Assembly: GCF_002223055.1 (NCBI RefSeq)
Contig: NZ_NKFL01000006.1
Span: 806,001 to 870,000 of the forward strand
Length of the DNA: 64,000 nucleotides
Source: Burkholderia sp. HI2500
GTDB taxonomy: Bacteria; Pseudomonadota; Gammaproteobacteria; Burkholderiales; Burkholderiaceae
Direction: 5' to 3'
A program made the translations under genes and the position numbers. Under the pieces are notes generated by a model, which had not been told where the DNA came from, ran no database searches, and saw nothing but the letters and a program-made list of their open reading frames with translations. Numbering within the stretch: position 1 is the stretch's first letter; each line of letters begins with the position of its first letter. This document shows, one piece after another, positions 44,864-52,102 of this stretch.

Positions 44864-45934
44864 ATGAGTACGATTCAGGACGTGGCCCGTCATGCGGCCG
44901 TTTCGGTCAGCACGGTTTCGAACGTGCTCAACGGCCGCACCGACCAGATGAAGCAGGAAACGCTCGAACGCGTGAAGGCCGCGATGGAAGTGTTGCAGTA
45001 CCGGCCCAGCACGCTCGCGCGGCAGCTCAAGACGGGGCAGACGCCGCTCGTCGGGCTGCTGGTGCCGTCGATGGCGAACCCGATGTACGGCTACATCGCG
45101 CGCGAGGTCGAGGCCTGCGCGCAGGAACGGTACGGCCATCGCGTGCTGATCGGCAATACGTATCGCGATGCGAAGAAGGAGGCGTCGTTCTTCGACGACC
45201 TGTTCGCGCATGGCGTGCGGCGCGTGATCGTGATCTCGTCGCTGGCCGACGAAAGCCACCTCGAGCGCGCGGCCGAGCGCGGGATGACGGTGGTGAGCTA
45301 TGACCGGCGCGCGACGCCCGGCGAACGGTCGAAGGTCGAACACGTCACGGCCGACAACGAGGCCGCCGCGCGGCTCGCGACGCGTTGCCTGGTCGATGCG
45401 GGACACCGGCGGCTCGCGTTCGCGACGGTTGCCGGCATGACGGTGAGCCGCAGCGACAAGATCCGGGGCTTTCTCGAGACGGCGCGCGAGGCGGGCGTCG
45501 ACGCACACGCGCGGGTGCTCGACGGCGGTCCCGCGAACGAGTACGGCGACGCCGTGATCGTCGACGTGGGGCGCGCGCTGGGCGTCGCGCTTGCGGCCGA
45601 TCCGGCGCGGCCGACCGGCATCGTCGCGGTCAACGACCTGTTCGCGCTTGGCCTGATGGCCGGCTTGCGCGATGGCGGCCTGCGCGTGCCGGACGACGTG
45701 TCGGTCGTCGGGATGGACGGTCATTTCCTGTCGGCGATTTCCAATCCGGCGCTGACCACGGTGCAACTGCCGGTCACCGAGATGGCCGAGGACATGGTGC
45801 GGCGTGTGATGCGGCCGGACGGCGACAAGCCGCTGGCGCCCGAGCCGCACGTATTCTCCGGCGTGACGCTCGTCGAGCGCGCCTCGGTTGCATCGCCGCC
45901 GCAAGCGGGCGATTCGCATGGAGGGGCCGCATGA
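44864..45934 (+). CDS. LacI-family transcriptional repressor of the TRAP operon
   Basis: A 356-residue LacI/GalR protein. The N-terminal helix-turn-helix (TIQDVARHAAVSVSTVSNVL, about 3-22) is followed by the hinge and a periplasmic-binding-like sugar/acid domain. It is embedded in the operon it most likely controls: a LacI-type palindrome overlaps the transcription start near 41862-41888. Its stop overlaps the start of the dehydrogenase by 4 bases (ATGA), so all five genes are probably one transcript and the repressor is autoregulated. Confidence 0.88.
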   Translation: MSTIQDVARHAAVSVSTVSNVLNGRTDQMKQETLERVKAAMEVLQYRPSTLARQLKTGQTPLVGLLVPSMANPMYGYIAREVEACAQERYGHRVLIGNTYRDAKKEASFFDDLFAHGVRRVIVISSLADESHLERAAERGMTVVSYDRRATPGERSKVEHVTADNEAAARLATRCLVDAGHRRLAFATVAGMTVSRSDKIRGFLETAREAGVDAHARVLDGGPANEYGDAVIVDVGRALGVALAADPARPTGIVAVNDLFALGLMAGLRDGGLRVPDDVSVVGMDGHFLSAISNPALTTVQLPVTEMAEDMVRRVMRPDGDKPLAPEPHVFSGVTLVERASVASPPQAGDSHGGAA

Positions 45935-46953
45935 CGCGCGTCTTCGTCACGCATCCGTCGGGGATGCTCGACCGTTATTTCGGCGCGAAGGCCATGCGCG
46001 CGCTGCAGGCGATCGCGGACGTCACGTGCAATCCGCTCGATCGCGAGCTGGGCACGGACGAACTGATCGCGGCCGCGCAGGGTTGCGAGGCGATGATCGC
46101 GTACCGGCAGACGCCCGCGCCGCGTGCGCTGTTCGCCGGGTTGCCCGCACTGGCGGCGTTCCTGCGTTGCGCGGTCGATATCCGCACCGTCGATGTCGAC
46201 GCGGCGAGCGCGTTCGGCGTGCTGGTCACGCAGGCGAGCCCCGGCTTCGCGCCGGCGGTCGCCGAGTGGGTGATCGGCGCGATGATCGATCTCACGCGCG
46301 GTATCGGCCGTTATGCGTCGGCCTACCACCAAGGGATGCCGCCCGTGCCGCAGATGGGGCGCGAATTGCGCGGCAGCACGCTCGGCCTGATCGGTTACGG
46401 GCAGATCGCGCGCCACCTCGCGCCGGTCGCGACGGCGCTCGGGATGCGCGTGCTCGTCAGCGATCCGTACGTGCGCGTCGATGCGCCGAGGCTCGAACAG
46501 GTCGAATTCGCGGCGCTGTTGCAGGCGGCCGATTTCGTCGTGTGCCTCGCGCCGGCGACGCCGGCCACCGCGAACCTGATCGATGCGGGCGCGTTCGCGG
46601 CCATGAAGCCGGGCGCGTATTTCATCAATGCGTCGCGCGGCGAACTGGTCGACGAGCAGGCGCTGTACGAGGCGCTCGACACCGGCCGGCTCGCGGGCTG
46701 CGCACTCGACGTCGGGCGCGCGCCAGACCAGATGCCGACGCCCGCGCTCGCGGCCCATCCACGCGTGATCGCGACGCCGCACGTCGGCGGCCTGACGCTG
46801 CCCGCAGTCGAGCACCAGGCGCTCGAGACGGTCGATCAGCTCGCCGCGCTGCTCGCCGGAAGCGTGCCGCGCGGTGCCGTCAACGCGGCGCACGCCTCGC
46901 GGCTGGCGCGCTGGCCCACGGCAGGGGCCGATACCGGGGCGGGCGCGCGATGA
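45931..46953 (+). CDS. atypical D-2-hydroxyacid dehydrogenase-like protein
   Basis: A 340-residue member of the D-2-hydroxyacid dehydrogenase superfamily. The nucleotide motif reads GYGQIA (155-160), with Ala in place of the third Gly. Catalytic Arg236 (ASRGELVD) and His284 (TPHVGG) are present. The expected catalytic Glu in a DVFxxEP loop is missing: the stretch is DVGRAPDQMPTP (260-271). It may therefore use another acid, or catalyse a different reaction. The start overlaps the LacI stop (ATGA), and its own stop overlaps the next gene, so expression is tightly coupled. Confidence 0.78.
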   Translation: MTRVFVTHPSGMLDRYFGAKAMRALQAIADVTCNPLDRELGTDELIAAAQGCEAMIAYRQTPAPRALFAGLPALAAFLRCAVDIRTVDVDAASAFGVLVTQASPGFAPAVAEWVIGAMIDLTRGIGRYASAYHQGMPPVPQMGRELRGSTLGLIGYGQIARHLAPVATALGMRVLVSDPYVRVDAPRLEQVEFAALLQAADFVVCLAPATPATANLIDAGAFAAMKPGAYFINASRGELVDEQALYEALDTGRLAGCALDVGRAPDQMPTPALAAHPRVIATPHVGGLTLPAVEHQALETVDQLAALLAGSVPRGAVNAAHASRLARWPTAGADTGAGAR

Positions 46954-47774
46954 GACCCGACACACCCACCGGGCGGACGGCCGACGCGTGCGATTGCCAC
47001 ATCCACATCTATGACGACGCGTATCCGCTCGCGCCGACGGCGACGTTCCGTCCGCCGCACGCGCCGGTGGATGCGTATCGCCGGGTGCAGCAGACGCTCG
47101 GCCTGGCCCGCGTCGTCATCGTGCAGCCGACCGGCTATGGTGTCGACAACCGTTGCCTGCTCGAAGCGCTGGCTGCATTCGGCCCGCAGGCGCGCGGCGT
47201 CGCGACGTTGCCGGTCGACGTGCCGGATGCCGAGCTGGCGCGGTTGCACGCGGCGGGCGTGCGCGGCGTCCGGTTCATGACGTTGGCGGGCGGCCTGGCG
47301 CGGTGGGACGAGCTGGAGCGGGTGGCCGCGCGGATCGCGCCGCTTGGCTGGCACGTCGACGTGCAGCTCGACGGCCGGACGCTGCCCGAGGTCCTGCCGT
47401 TGCTGTCCTCGCTACCGGCGCGTGTCGTGATCGATCACACGGGCAAGTTCCTGACACCGGTCGCGCCGGACGCGCCTGCGTTTCTCGCGCTGCGGCGTCT
47501 GCTCGACCGCGGCCACGCCTGGGTGAAGCTGTCCGCGCCGTACGAGACGTCGCGCTCGGGCGCGCCCGGTTACGACGATGTCGCGCGTCTCGCCGCCGTG
47601 CTGGCGCGCGACCACTCGGCGCGTTGCGTATGGGGCAGCAACTGGCCGCACCCGAACGCGTCGCCGGTCCCCGACGACCTGCGCCTGCTCGGCTGGCTGG
47701 ACGACTGCACGGCGGACGACGCGGTCAGCCGCGCGATTCTGGTCGACAACCCGACCGTACTTTACGGATTCTGA
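46950..47774 (+). CDS. amidohydrolase-family lactonase (LigI / galactarolactone isomerase-like)
   Basis: A 274-residue TIM-barrel amidohydrolase of the cog3618 group, which includes 2-pyrone-4,6-dicarboxylate lactonase and D-galactarolactone isomerase. The metal- or substrate-binding HIH is at 17-19 (CDCHIHIYDD). The late motif is WGSNWPHP with Asn231; related enzymes have Asp there (GTDWPH), so the catalytic base may be changed. It is the last gene of the TRAP operon, with a 4-base overlap upstream. A lactone or cyclic dicarboxylate substrate is suggested; the specific compound cannot be told. Confidence 0.75.
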   Translation: MRPDTPTGRTADACDCHIHIYDDAYPLAPTATFRPPHAPVDAYRRVQQTLGLARVVIVQPTGYGVDNRCLLEALAAFGPQARGVATLPVDVPDAELARLHAAGVRGVRFMTLAGGLARWDELERVAARIAPLGWHVDVQLDGRTLPEVLPLLSSLPARVVIDHTGKFLTPVAPDAPAFLALRRLLDRGHAWVKLSAPYETSRSGAPGYDDVARLAAVLARDHSARCVWGSNWPHPNASPVPDDLRLLGWLDDCTADDAVSRAILVDNPTVLYGF

Positions 47775-48440
47775 GTCGGCTGCCAGGACGAAACCGAGCG
47801 TCACAAGCTTTCAATCCGGAAGCTTGCACAAGCGATGCCAAGCAATCCTGACCGAGCACGACAGGTCGCAGTCCTGCGAATCCTTACCGTGCTGAAAGCG
47901 GGTTCGCTGCCGGTGTTCCAACGGAGGAACGCGAGGCTTCACTGCACTGCGACAACTGCTTGACGCTGCATGCCGGTCGGCGCAGGATACGTCCGTGCAT
48001 GTGGAGTGGGACGCGCCGGCCGCGCGGTTCCTGCACCCGCGATACGCAGAAAAACAACGATGAGCCTTTACGCACTCGTACCGGAATACCGGCCCCGCGT
48101 TTCTCGGCCCGCCGGAACAATGCTTCTCCCGACGCCCGTCGCGTCACGTATCCGTCATCCCGTTTCGTACCGTGCATCGGTACACTTTCCCGTCCGCGCG
48201 CGAGCCGCGACGATGAGCGGCGCCCGTCCGGCGCGCCGCATCGCAGCGTCGTCTGCCGCTCCTCACCAACGCATCCTGAACGGCGCCTACACCGGCGTCT
48301 CGTGACGTCCGTCGCGCCCATCCTTGCATTGCGCCGCCGGCCTGCCTGACTGCCCGGCGGCACCGGAGTCCGAAGCATTTCGATTGAGCTTGAAAAGGCA
48401 AACGCAAGCAGTTCGGTTCGAGGTTCAAGGAGAAAAACTC
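47775..48440. other. intergenic region, no gene seen
   Basis: This 666-base stretch separates the TRAP operon from the membrane coiled-coil gene. A short perfect hairpin CAAGCTT/AAGCTTG (47804-47810 with 47820-47826) just after the operon could be a weak terminator. Several ORFs of 100-165 codons cross it but all are Arg/Ser/Pro-rich with no domain. GTACCGTGCATCGGTAC near 48167-48183 is a small inverted repeat near the likely promoter of the following gene. Confidence 0.4.
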
Positions 48441-49214
48441 ATGTCGCAGCTTTCGAATGAAGAAGCAAACGGCAGTTCGGGGAATGGCAAGGTCAAGCTG
48501 ATCAAGTGGGCGATCATCATCGCCGGCGTCGCGATCGCGGCACCGGCGGCGTTGTTCATCCTGAAGGGGGTGATCGCACTGGTCACGGCGGCCGTGATCG
48601 GCCTCGGCGCGATCTATTTCGCGCCGGTCGTCGCGATGAAGTTCGCGAACCAGAAGGTGAAGATGATCGTCCAGGAGGCGCAGGCGAATCCGATCGAGAC
48701 GCTGATCAACCAGCTCGCGGAGAAGCGCCAGGCGGCCCAGAAGTTCGCGGACAGCATCACCGCGTTCCGCACCGAGGTGAAGAACTTCGAGAGCAAGACG
48801 GAGCTGTTCGAGAAGCAGTATCCGGACGACGCGCCGCGCTTCCGGCAGCAGCTCGACACGATGAAGCAGCTGCTCTCGTTTCGCGAGGGGCGGTACAAGC
48901 AGGTGCAGGCCGAACTGAAGAATTTCGCATCGGCGATCGATCGTGCGAAGGCGATGTGGGACATGTCGCAGGCCGCGCAGCAGATGAACAAGCTCGCGGG
49001 CCGGCAGGCGTCCGACACGTTCGAGCAGATCAAGACCGACGTGGCCGTCGATTCGGTGATGCGCTCGGTCAACAAGGCGTTTTCCGAAATGGAGACGTCG
49101 CTGATGGATAACCCCGAGGTCAAGCAGGCACAGCAGCAGGCGGTGATGAACGCGCCGCATGCGCCCGGGCTCGACGCGACGACCCGCGCGCAACTGCCGT
49201 CGAAACAACAATAA
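48441..49214 (+). CDS. membrane-anchored coiled-coil protein of unknown function
   Basis: A 257-residue protein I cannot place in a named family. Two hydrophobic helices (about 21-42 and 43-65) anchor it in the inner membrane. The remaining 190 residues are almost entirely charged helix with heptad-like spacing (about 75-235). Overall shape resembles PspA/LiaH-type or septal coiled-coil proteins but I see no specific motif. AAGGAG lies 8 bases before the ATG. The SBP3-LysM gene follows after 20 bases, so they form a two-gene unit and may build one complex. Confidence 0.7.
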   Translation: MSQLSNEEANGSSGNGKVKLIKWAIIIAGVAIAAPAALFILKGVIALVTAAVIGLGAIYFAPVVAMKFANQKVKMIVQEAQANPIETLINQLAEKRQAAQKFADSITAFRTEVKNFESKTELFEKQYPDDAPRFRQQLDTMKQLLSFREGRYKQVQAELKNFASAIDRAKAMWDMSQAAQQMNKLAGRQASDTFEQIKTDVAVDSVMRSVNKAFSEMETSLMDNPEVKQAQQQAVMNAPHAPGLDATTRAQLPSKQQ

Positions 49215-49234
49215 CTTCCTGCAGGCTCGCAACC

Positions 49235-50368
49235 ATGAAAAAACTTCTTGGCGCCATCGCATTTCTGGTCGTGCTCGTCGGCGTATGGATCGTGCATCAG
49301 GGCGGCCTGTCGACGCTGATTCCCGCGCATGACGCGGCCCCGGCCTCGACGTCCGCGCAAAGTGGCGACAGCGGCCCGTCCACGCAGACGTCGCCGTCGT
49401 CCAACGTGCTGCCGGCCGGCTTCACGCCGCAGGCCAGCGCGCTGAAATCGATTGCAGAAAACGGTATCGTGCGGATCTCCGTGCAGAACCCGAGCGAACC
49501 GTTCTTCGGCGAGGACAAGGGCACGCCGCACGGCTTCAACGTCGAATTCGCGCGGCTGCTGTTCGCGGATCCGTCGTTCTCGCACGGCGGCAAGCCGGTC
49601 GTCGTCGATACGCGTCACGAGGTCGACACGTATCCGGGCGTGCCGAAGCAGCTGCTCGATACGGATGCGAAGGGGAACCACGTGGTCGACGTGGCGATGG
49701 ACGGGCTGACGTTCCCGGACAACACGCCGTCGGGCATCGTCTATTCGGTGCCGTACGTCGACGATTTCGGCTATTCGCTGATCGTGCGGCGAGGCTCCGC
49801 GATCCGCTCGACCGACGATCTCGCGGGCAAGACGGTCGGCATCCTGAAGGGCGACCCGGACGTGCGTGCGTTCGTCACGCGCCAGTATCCGAACGTGAAG
49901 TTCGTCGAGGTCGACGATTCCGATCCGGCCTTCATCGCGAAGAGCATCGACGGCCATGCGGTCGACGCGTTCATCTACGACTATCCGTTCGCGGTCAGCT
50001 CGATCAAGGACACCGACCTGAAGTTCGCGGTGACCAAGCTCGACGGCTCGAACATCGCGTACAAGATCGGCGTGCGCGCCGACGACCAGGATCTGCTGAT
50101 CTACCTGAACGCCGCGATCGCGAAGCTCAAGCAGTCGCCGCAGTATCTCGACCTGCTGCGCAAGTACTTCGTCAGCGACCAGGCGGTGACGACCGCGGCC
50201 GCGTCGGGCGAGCATACGTACGTGGTGAAGGCGGGCGACACGCTGAACCTGATCGCCGCGAGCAAGCTCGGCAGCGGCCAGCGCTATCGCGAGATTCAAC
50301 GCCGCAACAACCTCGCCAACCCGAACCTGATCCTGGCGGGCCAGCATCTGGTGATTCCGGTGCGGTAA
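49235..50368 (+). CDS. membrane-anchored SBP3-LysM fusion protein
   Basis: A 377-residue protein combining two domains rarely seen together. A hydrophobic segment (about 4-22) lacks an obvious cleavage site and may serve as an anchor. A Ser/Ala/Pro linker (about 33-60) leads to an amino-acid-binding SBP3 domain (about 65-315, NGIVRISVQNPSEPFFG onward), and a LysM domain (about 328-377, YVVKAGDTLNLIA) closes the chain. LysM binds the glycan of peptidoglycan. No transporter genes adjoin, so a sensory or wall-linked role, as with the SBP3 domain of the lytic transglycosylase MltF, is more likely than uptake. It pairs with the coiled-coil gene. Confidence 0.8.
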   Translation: MKKLLGAIAFLVVLVGVWIVHQGGLSTLIPAHDAAPASTSAQSGDSGPSTQTSPSSNVLPAGFTPQASALKSIAENGIVRISVQNPSEPFFGEDKGTPHGFNVEFARLLFADPSFSHGGKPVVVDTRHEVDTYPGVPKQLLDTDAKGNHVVDVAMDGLTFPDNTPSGIVYSVPYVDDFGYSLIVRRGSAIRSTDDLAGKTVGILKGDPDVRAFVTRQYPNVKFVEVDDSDPAFIAKSIDGHAVDAFIYDYPFAVSSIKDTDLKFAVTKLDGSNIAYKIGVRADDQDLLIYLNAAIAKLKQSPQYLDLLRKYFVSDQAVTTAAASGEHTYVVKAGDTLNLIAASKLGSGQRYREIQRRNNLANPNLILAGQHLVIPVR

Positions 50369-50420
50369 CGGCGGCGTGACGTGAACGAAGGAAGCGGAAG
50401 GGACGTGAAGGACGGCGCGT

Positions 50421-50447
50421 GGCCCGGCGGAGAGGATCCGCCGGGCC
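50421..50447. terminator. terminator between SBP3-LysM and chaA
   Basis: GGCCCGGCGG (50421-50430) pairs perfectly with CCGCCGGGCC (50438-50447) around 7 bases, followed by GCGTGCTTTT. It serves convergent genes. Confidence 0.75.
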
Positions 50448-50462
50448 GCGTGCTTTTCTGCG

Positions 50463-51551
50463 TCAATGCGTGATCGACAGGAACAGGTAGGCAGCGAACA
50501 GCGACAGGTGCACGACGCCGTGCAGCACCGTCGTACGCCCCTGGCTGAGCGTCAGCGTGCTGACCAGCAGGGTGAGCGCCAGCAGCACGGTTTCCATCGG
50601 GCCGATGCCGAGCGTGAGCGGCTGGCCGACCCAGATGAACACGGCCGCGACGGTCGGGATCGTCAGCCCGATACTCGCGAGCGCCGAACCGAGTGCGAGG
50701 TTCATGCTGGTCTGCAGGCGATTCGCACGCGCGGCGGTGACGGCCGCGAGCGCTTCCGGCAGCAGCACGAGCGCGGCGATCACGATACCGACCGCGGCCT
50801 CGGGCGCGCCGAGCTTCATCACCGCATGCTCGACGGCCGGCGACAGCAGCTTCGCGAGCAGCACGACCGCGACGAGACTCACGAACAGCAGCACCAAGCT
50901 GATCAGCGCAGTGCGGCCGCTTGGCGGCGCCGCATGCACCGATTCGTTCGCGCTGTCGTGCCCGGTGAGGAAGTAGTCGCGGTGGCGCACGGTCTGCACG
51001 AACACGAACGCGCCGTACAGCACGAGCGACGCCACGCCGGCGAATGCGAGCTGCGATTTCGAGAAGAACGGGCCCGGCGCGGCGCTCAGGTAGTTCGGCA
51101 TCACGAGCGACAGTACCGACAGGGAAGCCAGCACCGCGAGCGCCTTGCTGGCGCCGCGCCCCTGGAAGTCCTGCTCGCCGTGCTTCCACGCGCCGACCAG
51201 CAGGCAGATACCGACGATGCCGTTGCAGATGATCATCACGGCGGCGTACACGGTGTCGCGGGCGAGGCCCGATTTCTCCGGGCCCGCGCCGAGCATCACC
51301 GACACGATCAGCGCGACTTCGATGACGGTCACGGCGATCGCGAGCACGAGCGTGCCGAACGGTTCGCCGACGCGGTGCGCGACGACTTCGGCATGGTGGA
51401 CGGCGGCGAACACGGCGCCGGCGAGGGCGGCGGCGAACACCGCGATGACGAGGCCTTCGGCCGGTACGACGCGCGACAGCGCGAGAACCAGCCAGGCGGC
51501 AAGCGGGGCCACGAGGGTCCAGCGCGGGAGCTGGTTGGACGAGAGCGGCAT
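50463..51551 (-). CDS. chaA: calcium/proton exchanger, ChaA family
   Basis: A 362-residue inner-membrane cation exchanger (Ca2+ or Na+/K+ against H+) with about 11 helices in two repeats. The acidic repeat motifs are visible: ALIVSVMLGAGPEKS preceding one helix, with VTVIEVAL just before it, and LVLLPEALAAVTAARANR in the second half. E. coli ChaA has 366 residues. It stands alone on the minus strand. Ion preference cannot be read from the sequence. Confidence 0.9.
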   Translation of the reverse strand: MPLSSNQLPRWTLVAPLAAWLVLALSRVVPAEGLVIAVFAAALAGAVFAAVHHAEVVAHRVGEPFGTLVLAIAVTVIEVALIVSVMLGAGPEKSGLARDTVYAAVMIICNGIVGICLLVGAWKHGEQDFQGRGASKALAVLASLSVLSLVMPNYLSAAPGPFFSKSQLAFAGVASLVLYGAFVFVQTVRHRDYFLTGHDSANESVHAAPPSGRTALISLVLLFVSLVAVVLLAKLLSPAVEHAVMKLGAPEAAVGIVIAALVLLPEALAAVTAARANRLQTSMNLALGSALASIGLTIPTVAAVFIWVGQPLTLGIGPMETVLLALTLLVSTLTLSQGRTTVLHGVVHLSLFAAYLFLSITH

Positions 51552-52046
51552 GAAGGGTTTCCTTATGCGAGTGGCGGCGCGCGACGCGCCGTCACGGGTT
51601 GACGAAGCCCGGCCGTACTATCCGCCGAACGAGGATGATGAAACCGAAGGAGGGCGGCACGCAACGGTGCTGCCCGGGGTTCGCCGCCATGAGGCGGCGA
51701 GGGGCGCGGGCGGGCCGGAGCCCGTCGCGGGATGAAACGATTCGATGCGGCCGGCCGCGAACGACGAGGCGAGCACGTGTGACGACGCACGGGCCGGAGG
51801 CTCGGTTCCGACCCTGGAAGGGCGGCCGGCAATGGACGGCGGTGGCGACGTGACACGCGGTTTCCCCCTGAAATCCGGCAGTTTGTCGAATTTTATCAGG
51901 CGTTTGGGGGTCACTATCTCATATTCGAATGCTTTCATAGACCTTTCGGTTTACAAAAAGTGCCCCGGCCTTTCGATTTTTTTGTCTTTGCAGGTTTCGT
52001 AACGGTCTCTTGCACGACAAATTCGGGCTCGCCCTGACATAAATCT
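51552..52046. other. intergenic region upstream of the paa operon
   Basis: Between chaA and paaH, nearly 500 bases without a gene. The right part (about 51890-52030) is notably AT-rich for this genome. A near-perfect 9-bp inverted repeat lies at 51652-51660 with 51667-51675. No coding ORF is credible. Confidence 0.4.
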
Positions 52047-52067
52047 ACCGACCGGTCGGTTTATAAT
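52047..52067 (+). promoter_or_regulatory. TetR-type (PaaR-like) operator and -10 of the paa operon
   Basis: ACCGACCGGTCGGT (52047-52060) is a perfect 14-base palindrome, and TATAAT (52062-52067) follows two bases later, 35 bases before paaH. The placement would let a bound repressor block RNA polymerase. The form is like TetR-family sites, and Betaproteobacterial phenylacetate operons are controlled by PaaR of that family. No tetR gene lies in the window. Confidence 0.65.
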
Positions 52068-52102
52068 CGCTCGCACCTCCACTTCATGACGGATCGCAAG
52101 CG

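Noticed and set aside
41818..44865. A 1015-codon minus-strand ORF across the TRAP genes
   Set aside because: Arg/His/Glu-rich shadow; the plus strand encodes two well-recognised TRAP subunits with ribosome sites.
47804..47826. CAAGCTT/AAGCTTG hairpin after the TRAP operon
   Set aside because: Only 7 bp with a 9-base loop and no T-run, so terminator status is too weak to list as a feature.
47884..48378. ORFs of 100-165 codons on both strands in the 666-base gap
   Set aside because: No ribosome site, no domain, and composition typical of non-coding GC-rich sequence.
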